Of a stretch of DNA of 64,000 bases, positions 1-10,475 are shown piece after piece (position 1 is the first letter of the stretch; each line of letters begins with the position of its first letter). Origin of the DNA: Paguma larvata (taxonomy: Eukaryota; Chordata; Mammalia; Carnivora; Viverridae). Made by a program: the position numbers and the translations under genes. The stretch covers positions 6,333,565 through 6,397,564 of the forward strand of contig CM057841.1 in the NCBI GenBank assembly GCA_030068075.1, given 5' to 3'. Under the pieces are notes generated by a model. The model worked only from the letters and a program-made list of their open reading frames with translations. It was not told the DNA's origin and did not search any database.

Positions 1-626
1 CCTGCACCTACACTCCAGCACCCCAGGCAGGGAGGGTGAGAGCAGCAGAAAGCAGACACCAACCAAAGACAGGCCTTTCCAACGTGGGTTCGGCCTCCTG
101 GTTGCTTCTCACTTCCTGTTGATCCCAATGCACTTTCTCGAATATTGTCCATTTGCATTGAGGGGTGTCACCGTGCTCTTTCTCTAGCCACAAACCCTGA
201 ATGATCCAGCCACTACAGTGGAAGTTCGCGGAGCCCTTGCCAGGTGCCTGGCTCTGAGCATGTTGCGCAGATATCCCCTTTGAGGCCAAGAGAGGGAACG
301 TTCCTCTCCCAGGGCCAGACAGCAAGTGGGGCCAGAGCCTGGATGCAGTTTCAGATTCTCACTCTTCAGTGACCGGCACTGACACCACTTTGTGTGGGAT
401 CCATGTGCCCCTTGGTGGGATGAGTGACAGGAGAGCTTTGGTGACAGGTGAGACCTGGAGCCTCCACTGCGGCTCATCACCCTCTGGAGGGGCTTGTTCT
501 CAGGACAGTGTAGCTGTGAGGGACAGTTCAGAACATCACAGGCAATATTAACCTGACTCTATACCTACGATTCTATTTAATGCCGTCTTATTGCCATGAA
601 TTTGTCAATGGTTTTCAAGTGAGGGT

Positions 627-1131
627 GTATTAGTCAAGGTTTTCCACAGAAAAAAAAGCAGTAGGATCTATATAGACATAAAGAGATTTACTGTTGCTTC
701 TCAGCCTTTTGGCTAAGATCAAGTCCAGAAAGATTTACTGTAAGGAACTGGCTCACACGATTACGGAGGCCGAGAAGTCCCTGATCTGCTGGTGGGGATT
801 CCATCTCAAGTCCAAAGGTCTGAGGACCGGAGGAGTCCCAGTCTGAGTCCAAAGGCCAATAATCAAGGAGGGGTCCAATATCTGAGGACAGAAGGTGGCT
901 GTCCCAGCTCAAGCAGAGGGAGTAAATGCACCCTTCTGCCTCTGTTTCAACTTGGGCCCTCAAAGGACAGGGTGATGTTCACCCACATTGGTGAGGATAA
1001 CGTTTACTCAGACTACCAGTGTAAACGCTGCTCTTCCCTGGAGACACCCCCACAGACACCAGGGGTGATGTTTTACCAGTGCTCAGGCCACCACTTAGCC
1101 TAGTCACATTGACACCTAGAACTAACCATCA
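627..1131 (-). mobile_element. ancient LTR-type interspersed repeat
   Basis: Reads GTATTAGTCAAGGTTTTCC, GGAACTGGCTCACACGATTA and GGCCCTCAAAGGACAGGGTG, ending ACACCTAGAACTAACCATCA. By memory this is a widespread mammalian LTR/MaLR-like repeat, seen in reverse orientation (GATGGTTAATTTTATGTGTC at its start). It is interrupted by a U2 snRNA fragment at 695-730. Confidence 0.55.
695..730 (+). pseudogene. RNU2 (fragment): truncated U2 snRNA fragment with target-site duplication
   Basis: GCTTCTCAGCCTTTTGGCTA followed by AGATCAAG matches the 5' end of U2 snRNA (GCTTCTCGGCCTTTTGGCTA) with one change, then stops. The insert is flanked by AGATTTACTGT at 684-694 and 731-741. Confidence 0.85.
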
Positions 1132-1239
1132 CAAAGGGGCCTTGAATTTCCATTTTGCAGGGGGTGGGGCTCGAACTATGTCCTAGTAACAGCCCTCTGG
1201 GAATGTGCATTTGGGGTGTTAAAATTAAATTAAAAAGGA

Positions 1240-1880
1240 GACCAGATTTGAACATTCCCTGAGCAGACAAAGCCACTTAAAGCCACAGAAGTGAAACTTA
1301 ATTTAGTGTGTTCTGCAAAACAAGTGAAACACAACCTGGGGCACCTTGTGCAAATGCCTCTGGCAATCATTAAAGAAACTTAAGTCCCCCTCCTAAACAC
1401 AGTGTAAGATAGGGGCGCCTGGGTGGCTCAGTCGGTTAGGCATCCGACTTCAGCTCAGGTCATGATCTCACGGTCTGTGAGTTCGAGCCCGCCACGGTCT
1501 GGGAGTTCGAGCCCGCGTCGGGCTCTGTGCTGACAGCTCAGAGCCTGGAGCCTGCTTCAGATTCTGTGTCTCTCTCTCTCTCTGCCCCTCCCCTGCTCAC
1601 GCTCTGTCTCTATGTCTCTCAAAAATAAATAAAAACGTTAAAAAAATTAAAAAAAAAAAAACACAGTGTAAGATAGTCACTTTGAGCCAGCTCCTGCCAC
1701 TGGGAAACCCCCTTTGTAATAACTGCCACCAAAACAGTTAATCGCCTTCCTCACTTTCACTGTATAAGCCTCCAAACTTCCTATCAATCTTGGATTTAAA
1801 AGCTCCCAGTTCACAGACTATCCCTATATGCATAATATGCATAATAAACTCTTACTACTATTTATTGGTTTGGTGGCTTT
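1240..1880 (+). mobile_element. possible LTR, split by a SINE
   Basis: Has a promoter-like TGTATAAGCC near 1760 and CATAATAAACTCTTACTAC near 1840, resembling the R region of an old retroviral-type LTR. Borders are not clear. Confidence 0.3.
1412..1660 (+). mobile_element. felid tRNA-type SINE (CanSINE)
   Basis: Complete SINE with A-box, B-box, CT-rich body and A-rich tail. Target-site duplication ACACAGTGTAAGATAG at 1397-1412 and 1661-1676. The B-box region is duplicated in tandem (1470-1515). Confidence 0.95.
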
Positions 1881-2396
1881 TTTTTTTTTTGGCACCTTTT
1901 TTGGGGGGAGGCAGTGGCTTTAGTCTTGCTATTCCTGGATTTTTGAAAGGAGGCAATGGTGTCTGTCCCTCTGCTCTAGTGGCACTGGGTGGATGGCTCT
2001 GGTTGCTGCTCCAAGCCCTGGGCAGCATGGGACAGTTGCTGAAAGGGACTGTGTTTGCCATTCTAGGCATCGGAGCTGGGGCTCCCCCACGAGGGCGAGT
2101 GGCTGCAGCCTGCCCAGCCCCAGCGGAGTCCCCACACCAGGGTGGGGGCCGAGGCATCCTGCACCCTGGGCTCACTCGGTGAGTGTTTGGGTCCTACAGC
2201 GATCCTGAGGGCTGGGAATGGATCTAGGGCCTGGCAAGGGTTAGACTTTGCTGATGGCAGTGCTGGGGGGCTTTGGTGATTAACTCTATACCTCCTCCAG
2301 ATTGTGCACACCAAGAGTGGGGACTGATATCGGCACCCCCCGCCCCAATAGCTACTCAAACATTTTCACTCCTTGACCAGGGCTTCAGCCTCCCAG

Positions 2397-3638
2397 CATG
2401 AAGGCAGACACACAGAGGATGCCGCAGCATGGGGTCCCCTCAGCAGCCTGCCCAGGTGAGGATAAGGGGGCCCAGGGCTGTGGGATCTGCCCCCCAACCC
2501 CACGTTGCCCCTTTATCTTAAGAGAGGAAGGGATTGAGAACAAGAAGGTTCTACTGAGTACAGGGAGCTGGCTGCCTGCTCTTCTCTGCAGCCCTTGGGG
2601 GGCAGCGGGGAGCAGAGTGTGGCCTCCAGCCTCTGCCCCTTGCTAACCATTAACCCTTTTCCCTCACCCTCCCCAGGCCTGGGCTGCTTGCCTCTGAAAC
2701 CTAGTGTCTGGGATGAGACTCCCTGTGGGCAAGTCGGGGACAGAGCCCTGAAGAACAGGCACTGCCTCCCCAGGCTGGCCCAGGAAGCTCCCCAGGCAGA
2801 AGGGGGTGCCTGGCAGGCAGGGGTTGCCCCCAGGGACACTATGCTTCTGGGCACCGGAGGCCAAGGGCCTGCCCCAGAGGAACCCCCGCAGCCGCGCCCT
2901 CAGCCCAGCATGGTTGCAGACCTCGCCCTCCCAAGTGCTCAGAGCAGTAGTCCCCCAAAGAGGCTTGGGGACCGTGATGCCAGCAGCACCCACCTGCCCT
3001 TACTCAAAGACACCAAAGCCTACCCTAAAGAGGCAGGGCAACCGGCCGTTGCCCCTTCCTCCGGGAGCTTAGCCGCGCCGCCAGGCACACCTGGAACGCG
3101 GCCCTTCGCGTGCGCCGAATGCGGGGAGGTCTTCACCTGGGTCACCCATTTCATGGAGCACCAAAAGCGCCACCTGGAAGAGGGCCCCTTCTCGTGCCCC
3201 GAGTGCGGCAAGATCTTCCTGCACGCCTCTGTCCTGGGGGAGCATCGGAAGATCCACCTGCTGGAGCCGCTGCGCAAGAGGCCTCGCCCGGGCGGGGACG
3301 AGGAGCCAGGGAAGGCCGACCCCCAGGAAGCGGCAGGGCAGGCCCAGGACTCGGATGGAGGCCGGCGCGGGGAGCCCTCCGGCCGCGGGGAGGCCTCTGG
3401 TCGCGGGGAGCCCTCCCGTCTCGAGGAGCCCTCCGGTCTCGGGGAGTCTTCCTGCCTCGGGGAGGCTTCCGGCCGCCGGGAGCCCTCGGGCCGCCGCGAG
3501 ACCTCAGGCCGCCGGGAGCCCTCGGGCCGCCGCGAGACCGCCACCCGCGAGCGGCCCTTCGAGTGCAGCGTCTGCGGGAAGGCCTTCCCCTGGATGGTCC
3601 ACCTCCTCGACCACCAGAAGCTGCACGCCGCGCAGTGA
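2397..3638 (+). CDS. ZSCAN1: ZSCAN1, last two coding exons (partial gene)
   Basis: C-terminal part of a SCAN/C2H2 zinc-finger transcription factor, nuclear. Two exons are visible: 2397-2455 (acceptor CCTCCCAG, donor GTGAGG) and 2677-3638 (acceptor CCTCCCCAG). The phase-1 junction gives ACP-G-LGCLPLKPSVWDE, and the LPLKPSxWDE stretch is what I remember from human ZSCAN1. Three C2H2 fingers follow: FACAECGEVFTWVTHFMEH (about 3103-3171), FSCPECGKIFLHASVLGEH (about 3187-3258) and FECSVCGKAFPWMVHLLDH (about 3556-3630), then stop TGA at 3636-3638. Fingers 2 and 3 are separated by about 100 residues containing a 10-copy hexapeptide repeat. The SCAN-encoding exon is not present in bases 1-2396, so it should lie left of the window. 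The small 59-bp exon rests on splice sites and phase only and is less certain than the terminal exon. The reading frame is open upstream through the intron, so no start codon should be called here. Confidence 0.85.
3361..3540 (+). repeat. ZSCAN1: 18-bp coding minisatellite inside ZSCAN1 (10 units)
   Basis: Ten in-frame 18-bp units encode hexapeptides of the type GEPSGR/REPSGR (GEPSGR, GEASGR, GEPSRL, EEPSGL, GESSCL, GEASGR, REPSGR, RETSGR, REPSGR, RETATR). They lie in the linker between fingers 2 and 3. Unit number is a multiple of three bases, so copy change keeps frame. Human ZSCAN1, from memory, has a short unrelated linker here. Confidence 0.9.
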
Positions 3639-3654
3639 GCGGACGCGCGTCCCG

Positions 3655-5075
3655 GGTGACAGCGACCCCCTGGCGGGCTCGTCCCGCGGGGCGACCCGGG
3701 ACCCACCGTCCCTGCCGCCGCGTCCCCCTCCCCGGTGACAACGACCCTTGGTAGGCTCATCTTGCGAGGCGACCCAGGACCCGCTTCCCTGCCGCCGCGT
3801 CCCCCGGATAACAGCGACCCTTGCGGACTCCTCCTGCGGCGCAACCGGGACCCGCCGCGTCTCTGGGTGTCGCCGCGCCTGCCTCTTACCCCGAATGACA
3901 GTGACCTTCGGCGGACTCGTCCTGCGGGGCGCCCCGGGATCCGCCACCCCCACCGCCCCGTTCTCCAGGTAACAGCGACCTTCGGCGGACTCGTCCTGCG
4001 GGGCGACCCCAGACCCGCCGCGCCTGCTGCTTACCCGGAGTGACAGCAACCACCGAAGGGCTCGTCCTGCGGGGCGACCCAGGACCCACCACCCCCCGCC
4101 GCCGCGTTCCCCGGGTGACAGCGACCCCTGGCGGACTCGTCCTGCAGGCGACCCGGGACCCGCCACGTCTCTGGGTGTCGCCGCAACTGCCGCTTACCCC
4201 AACGGACTGCGACCCACGAAGGGCTCGTCCTGCGGGGCGACCCAGGACCAACCGCGTCTCCCGGGTGTCGCCGCGCCTGCCGCTTACCCCGGGTGACACC
4301 GACCCTCCTTGAATTCGTCCACCGGAACGACCCGGGACCCGCCATCCCCACCGCCGCGTCCCCCGGGTGACAGCGACCCCTGGCGGACGCGTCCTACAGG
4401 CAACCCAGGACCCGCCGCGTCTCTGGGTGTCGCCGCGCCCGCCCCGTTCCCTGGGTGACAGCGACCCCCGGGGGTTCGTCCTGCGGGGCGACCCGGGACC
4501 CACCGTGTCTCCCAGGAGTCGCCGCGCCTGCCGCTTACCCCAAGTGACAGCGACCCACGAAGGGCTCGTCCTGAGGGGCGACCCGGGACTCACCCGTCTT
4601 CCCGGGGGCCGCCGCACCTGCCGCTTACCCCGGGTGACAGCGACCCTCTGCGAACTCGTCCAGCGGAGGGACCCAGGACCTGCCACCCCGCCGCCGCGTC
4701 CCCGGTGACAGCGACCTCCGGCGGACTCGTCCTGCAGGCGACCCGGGACCCGCCGCGTCTCTGGGTGTCGCTGCGCCTGCCGCTTACCCCAGGTGACAGC
4801 GACCCCCGGGGGGCTCGTCCTGTGGGGCGACCGGGCATCCACCCCATCTCCCGGGTGTTGCCGCGCCTACCGCTTACCCGAATGACAGAGACCACCGAAG
4901 GGCTCGTCGAGCTCTACGACCTGGGACCCGCCACCCCCGCCGCCGCGTTCCTCGGGTGACAGCGACCCCTGGCGGACTCATCCTGCAGGCTACCCGGGAC
5001 CCAAAGCGTATCTGGGTGTCGCCGAGCCTGCCGCGTTCCTTGGGCGACAGCGACCCCCAGCGCCGCGCTCAGCTC
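3655..5075. repeat. CpG-rich degenerate minisatellite, ~18 units of 70-95 bp
   Basis: Starting just after the ZSCAN1 stop, a unit beginning GTGACAGCGACCC and continuing with CTCGTCCTGCGGGGCGACCC and GGACCCGCC recurs near 3657, 3735, 3807, 3895, 3971, 4039, 4115, 4204, 4291, 4366, 4456, 4544, 4635, 4706, 4794, 4885, 4957 and 5046. Unit length varies and two subtypes alternate: one carries GCGTCTCTGGGTGTCGCCG, the other CCTGCCGCTTACCCC. The tract is extremely rich in CG dinucleotides. It may be transcribed as ZSCAN1 3' UTR. Long open frames occur on both strands but are a by-product of the repeat. Confidence 0.92.
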
Positions 5076-5299
5076 GGCGGTCGGCCGTCCGTGTTCCGCA
5101 AGTAACAGAAGAGGGGCTTCACCAGCGCCAATTCTAGAAGCGTTTTCCGGGGGCACCCTTCACCTGGCGGCCCTCTTGCACTCCAAGGAAGGCCACCTCC
5201 TGCCCGCCCAGACCCTGGGAGCCTGGCACACACGCGAGGCTCTTTTATGTGGTCCTTTCCTCTTCTTTTCTTTTCTTTTTTGCCCCTGCTCCGCCTTTT

Positions 5300-5560
5300 C
5301 CTTTTTCACTCTTTTTATGATAAAGTACACACAACTTAAAACTTGCCATTTTAACTACTCAGAATTCACAATTCGATGGCATTAAGTACATGCATAGGGT
5401 CGTGCAACCCATGTATTCTGGAACATTTTCATCACTCCCAAAATGGGTTCCCCATACCCATTAGCAGTCACTTCCCATCTCCCCTCTCTCAGCCCCTGAC
5501 AACTACTAATCTGCTTGCTTTCTGGAAGGATTTTAGGCAGGATTCTTAGGTCTGACCAAA
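5300..5560 (-). mobile_element. LINE-1 fragment (antisense)
   Basis: The stretch with GATAAAGTACACACAACTTA, CATTAAGTACATGCATAGGG and CCCCTGACAACTACTAATCT matches, by memory, a common antisense LINE-1 segment (ATTAAGTACATTCACATTGT, CCCCTGGCAACCACCATTCT). It is old and divergent. Confidence 0.5.
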
Positions 5561-5659
5561 ACTGACTTGTACATGTTTCCATTTGACTCACAGAATGACT
5601 TTGTGGGTGTTTTGGTTTTTTTTTTTTTTTTTCAAGATAAATGCGAACATTTTTCAAAC

Positions 5660-8600
5660 CATAAATGTCACATAAAAATCTGGCATTATGGTCACCCTGG
5701 ATCTCCCAAGAGCAGATGTTGGATCACCCAGGTGCCTCCGTTCACCCCACCACTGCTGGGGGTGGCCCGAATACACCTGGATTCACCTTGGCATCCATCC
5801 CCACCCCTTCATCACTGGATCACTGGGCACCACTTTTGTCCCCATGCCAACAAAAGCCTTACGAGTGTCTTTTTTTTTTTTTTTTTTAACTTGGATAGTG
5901 TTGGATTGACTCTGACTCCATATAAGCAGAGTTCTTCTTTTAATCATCCATAAGTCGCCTTTCAACTGGAAAACTATTTTGGACCTGCCCCGCCCAGCCC
6001 ACTGCTGCTTCTCAACTAAGCTGCCTCCTTCCTGCACACATTTGTAGTCTGTGTCCCCTGGCACCCTCCTGGGCCATGCAGGTCCCTCTGCTGCCTTCGT
6101 GCCATTTGCTGCGCTTGCCTTCTTGGAGCTCTCTCTAGCTGGGCCTCCGGACCTTCCTCTTGCCTCGCTCCAGCATCCTGGCTTATCCTCGCTGAGGGCT
6201 TCCGGCTCTTCTCCATGCCTTAATTTCTCGTGGGTTTCAGCTCCCTTCCCAAGCACCTTCTTTCTCAACCTGCTGAGGCGGAGTTTCTTCTTGGGAGCTC
6301 AGGTGGCAAGGTGGGGGAGGGGGTCTTGGCCCCACAGTCAGCCCCTGAGCCTTTGGGTACAGCACACATGATGAGCAGGCTTGTTTTAGATGACAGAATA
6401 TGCAGACAAAGAACTCCCAGTGTCCCCACTGGTTAGTGACCAGGAATTTATTCCCACGCAGTTTTTATTCTGATCCCCCTAAGTCAGAGGCACATTCACA
6501 GCTCTCTGGGTGGTAGCAGTTTGCAGGAGTGGGGGCTGCTGCCCACAGGCATCAGTCGGGCCCCTAACTGCCATCGGCCCCCACCATCCTGGCGCTAACA
6601 GCTCCTGAACCTGAAGAATGGAATTATCCGAAGATGTCTGCCTCGGCATCCCAGAGTGACTGCCCTCCAGAGACACGTGCCTGGTGTCCTTCAGTCCTCC
6701 ACCTGAGCTTGTCCAAAGAACTCTTGTGCAAAAGAAAACCAATGCTATGCCGTCTCTCCGCCCTCCAAGGCCCCAGCCTTGCCCTGTTCCCTTTTCTCCT
6801 CTGCACTTAACTGCGCCCGCCTCCCTATCTTCTTTTCTCCATCTTTGGATGCCTGCAGTTTTCTATAGGTGAACTCTGCCTCCAGCCTACTCTCCTCCAT
6901 CCCATCCAATACCCACAGCCAGCAATCCTTCTGAAACAGACACGCTAAGATGACAGAAAGCCCAGCAGACCAGTTCCCTCGAATCCCTTCCGGCTTCCGT
7001 AGCTCTTGGCGCTGGGGTGGTGGAGGCTGGCTTCCTGTGCCCACTCTGTTCCTGTCTCCACAATGACGCCCATGCTGGGCCTCCTCACCTCCTCGAGGGA
7101 TGTCTCCTCTGCTTAAAGAAGTCTTCACTGCAGCATTTTACCAGCACCTGGCCCAGAGCAGCCCTTCGTGAGTGAGAATGGGTGAACGGTAACCAAATGA
7201 GTAAGTGAGCTGCAGCCGCTGTCAAGACCCTACTGCAGGGCTGCAGCCCTGGAATCCTTACCTGGACCGCCGAGGCGGGGGGCTGGCAGCACCATGGGAG
7301 GCCCCCCTCAACACTCTCTGCCTTGGGTGGCAGCGGCAGGATGTGGTCCTGGGCCTGGAGAGTTGCTCCTCTGAATCCCGATCCACTAAGCCGCCAAATT
7401 GAGTTAATTTGACCTGCCTAGTCCCAAGACGCTGCTCAAGCTGTAGTGAGATAGAGCACCGGCCCCTCTCTTCTCTTTCTCCTCACTCCTTGCACGCTTG
7501 GCTCACCCCGTGCCCTCCTCTGCCAGCGTCCCCTGCGACACCCCAACGCCTGCCCACTGGGACGCTTCCCAGGCTGGTCTGTCCGCCAGCTCTTGTCACA
7601 GAGCATCTGCTGGGCCAGGCACTGGGTCCTGTGATGCAGCGCTAGTCCTCATCATCTCACGCTCCAGGGAACCAGAGGCAAACGGACCACCCTCCTCCCC
7701 ACCAAAGCCAGGACCTCAGGGAGCATACGAGGCCTGGGCACTGCTAGGTTCTGAGGCTCCCAAAATGATTTTTTTTTTTTAAAGGATGAACTACATCCAC
7801 AAGGATAAACACTGTAATATATTTAAATGTATATGTCGAACAATTTAACAAAAATAGAGTGTAATGAAGTTGTGCTATCCATAATATGATTATAGAATTC
7901 CTTGAAAGCCACACTGATTTCTAATGCACCTGCTCCTGGTGGGGTCCTGTCACAGTCAGGTGGACTGAGTGGGGCCCAGCCACTGGTTACCAACGTAGTC
8001 TGGAGTGGTGAAAGCACCACAGATCATCTTGTTTAATGGACGCTGTTTTTAAACTCTTTGAATAGCCTGTGAATCAAGAGATTTCACACACAGATCCAAA
8101 TCTTTGGCTTCTTTAGAGAAGTTCAGACCTGGGACACTGGGCTTACCTGTCCGCATGGCAACACTTGGCTGAGACCATCAGCGTCCATCCCTTCAAACAG
8201 ACCCCAGCCCCTGCAGGCATTTGAGTTTGTGAAAGTTGGAAAAAAACAAGGATTAGAAGGCTAGAGGAAGGTAACAGAGGGTCAAGTCCCAAGGGAGGTG
8301 TGTAGAGGAACGTGGCTCAGTATCAGGGCTGGGGTACGTCCCCATGAACAGGCAAGTCTGTGTGGCACCATCAACAGCTCGTCACCAGGACTCTGCCCAG
8401 ACCTTTCTGAGAAAAAGGTTTCATCATGAGAATTGTGTACATGTATATACCTTTTGAACCAGTAGAAGGAAAGTGGGGGGGGGGGGAGAGTACACATTTT
8501 GTGCAAGAAAAAACAAAAAAAAATTTAAGGATCTCTTTGCATTTAAGTTTGCAGGTGAGGGAAGTGATAATTGACATCTGATGTGTATTTTAAAGCCTTC

Positions 8601-9500
8601 ATAGTGTAGTAGAGAGAAGAGCAGGTGGGCTTTCAGTATGACAATCACAAATGTGGGCCTTTATAGTCTTTGAATGTACAAGACACTTTAAAGAAAAGCC
8701 AATATGCTTGTCTTTGCCTTGTTTACATCAGTGCATTCTGATTTTGAGCCATCCATTATATTTTTTCATAACAACCACTGTTTTAGGGCTTCTGAAATTT
8801 AAGGCCTTTCACTCATGTTGAGAATCAGCCTAATCTTTTCAAGTGTCTTTAGTGTAAAAAATGTACCCTGCTCGATTTTTCCCTAACATGAGAATTCTTA
8901 CTGTCTTCTCTACTGTTTGAGTCAGAGTGCTTTCAAACACATTGTTGTAGTCAAAGAAAAATGCCTTTGTCTTAATACTTTTTCTCCCCTTCAAATTCAG
9001 CATGCAAGCCCGTACTTAAACTAGTCAGTCTTTCTTAAAAGGACAAGTGCACATGGCTCAGCCTTGGTTACATTCTTTCCACTCGCTGCTCCAGGGATGG
9101 TCCATGTACATCAGTGAAAGTAATCTGGCTTGAGTAGGGAATGGCGAACGTGCACACTTGTCCACTGGGGCCTTGTCCACTGTTCGCTGCTGTACCCGGG
9201 GCCCAGCGCCTGGCGGGCCTTGGTCAATGTTCAGCAAATGATAAATTCAGTCACTGAGAGCTCGTGGGCTTTGAATATTGTGCTGCTGTTCAAATGACAC
9301 ATTTGACAATGACGTGAAGCAATTTAAAAACATGTCCACCACGTGATGTTTCCTAGAACCCTGTACTAAGTACTGCAAGGCTGAGTCGGCGTGGCAAAAC
9401 GTAAACGGCTTCTGTGTTTGGCATCTTAGGCAATGTGTCCGTTTTAATTTGTGTGTGTGTCATTGCCGTCTTGCATTTTGTTTGATATTTGGAAACACTG
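5660..9500. other. stretch without recognisable gene
   Basis: No exon with homology that I recognise on either strand, and no felid SINE. 6000-7780 is moderately GC-rich unique sequence. 7780-9500 is AT-rich with a G-run near 8476-8487. Short open frames here look random. Confidence 0.6.
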
Positions 9501-9514
9501 GTTGGTTTTACAAC

Positions 9515-9520
9515 AATAAA
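9515..9520 (+). terminator. candidate polyadenylation signal AATAAA
   Basis: AATAAAG ends a SINE-free AT-rich block (about 7780-9540) that resembles a long 3' UTR. No genomic poly(A) follows, so it does not look like a processed pseudogene. It could be a distal ZSCAN1 polyadenylation site, since it lies between the ZSCAN1 stop and the ZNF135 promoter on the same strand. Confidence 0.35.
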
Positions 9521-9770
9521 GTTTACGGCACAAATTCCAATATGAAAGCAGTGTGTTGGAACTCCGAGGGGACTCACCTGGACGCTCACAATGCCTCCTC
9601 ACTGGCCTCTCCGCCGCGGCCTTAGCGCGGCTGTGCCCCCGGTCCGGAGAGACTGCTCCCCAGGGTCTTCCTGCAGCCTTTGCTCAGCGTCCCCCTAACC
9701 TCCCTGACCACTCTGTCTAAACTAGTCCCGGGTCAGTTCCCTCTGTAAGAGCGCGGGGGCGGGGGGGGCG

Positions 9771-10004
9771 GGGGGAGCGCCTGGGTGGCTCAGTCGGTTG
9801 GGCGGCCGACTTCGGCTCAGGTCATGATCTCACGGTCTGTGAGTTCGAGCCCCGCGTCGGGCTCTGTGCTGACGGCTCAGAGCCTGGAGCCTGCTTCCGA
9901 TTCTGTGTCTCCTTCTCTCTCTGCCCTTCCCCTGTTCATGCTGTGCCTCTGTGTCTCTCAGAAATAAACAAACATTAAAAAAAAAAATTAAAAAAAAAAA
10001 AAAA
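9771..10004 (+). mobile_element. felid tRNA-type SINE
   Basis: Near-consensus copy flanked by AAGAGCGCGGGG at 9747-9758 and 10005-10016. Inserted about 100 bp upstream of the ZNF135 CpG promoter. Confidence 0.95.
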
Positions 10005-10144
10005 AAGAGCGCGGGGAAGACGTTCGCAGGGCTCACGACACAGCCAGCGCGGAGCGGACACTCGCGAGAGCGCCTTAAGTACAGGCGTCGAAACTAGAAC
10101 TCGGGTCCCGTGCGACGACGGGTGGGGCAGAAGCGCACGGAATC

Positions 10145-10236
10145 TGCCCATGGCCCTCTGGGAGTTGTAGTTCAGCGCCCCACGACGCAGGCGCAGTCCC
10201 GGCTGACGACGGACGTGGCATATGTCCGGCCATCAG
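10145..10236 (+). other. duplicated upstream copy of ZNF135 exon 1, donor lost
   Basis: This block aligns with 10381-10475. The SBS-like and NRF1-like motifs recur at an offset of exactly 235 bp, followed by a related ...TGTCCGGCCATCAG segment. Where the downstream copy has the splice donor GGTAAG, this one reads GATAAG, so the GT is destroyed. Confidence 0.7.
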
Positions 10237-10380
10237 ATAAGGGGATGCGGCGTGGGGGAGTTTGGGGGCGGAGAGGCGAGACTAAGGCCTGCGGGGTCCG
10301 CGCTGCCCGAACTCGGACTTCGAGCCCAGCAGCTAGGGCCAGGGGGGAGGCGGGGCGAGCAAGGAAACGACCGGAAGTGC

Positions 10381-10475
10381 GCGCGCCGCCCTCTGGGAGA
10401 TGTAGTTGGGCGCCCGCCTGCGCAGGCGCAGATCTGGCTGGTGGCGGCTGCGGCCTTTGTCCTGCGGTCCGGCTG
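10381..10475 (+). other. ZNF135: ZNF135 non-coding exon 1 (start approximate)
   Basis: Ends at a good donor, GCTG|GTAAGTGGG, with GT at 10476-10477. The transcription start is inferred to lie near the SBS/NRF1 motifs and is not defined by sequence alone. A second, decayed copy of this exon lies 235 bp upstream. Confidence 0.6.

Noticed and set aside
1412..1660. tRNA gene called from A-box and B-box
   Set aside because: These boxes belong to the tRNA-derived head of the felid SINE; no cloverleaf or anticodon arm is complete here or in the other copies.
2595..2676. N-terminal extension of the ZSCAN1 frame upstream of 2677
   Set aside because: The frame is open but has no ATG and is intronic: a pyrimidine tract and CCCCAG precede base 2677, and the phase fits the upstream exon.
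3020..3844. 274-codon minus-strand frame over ZSCAN1
   Set aside because: Antisense shadow of the coding minisatellite and the GC-rich linker.
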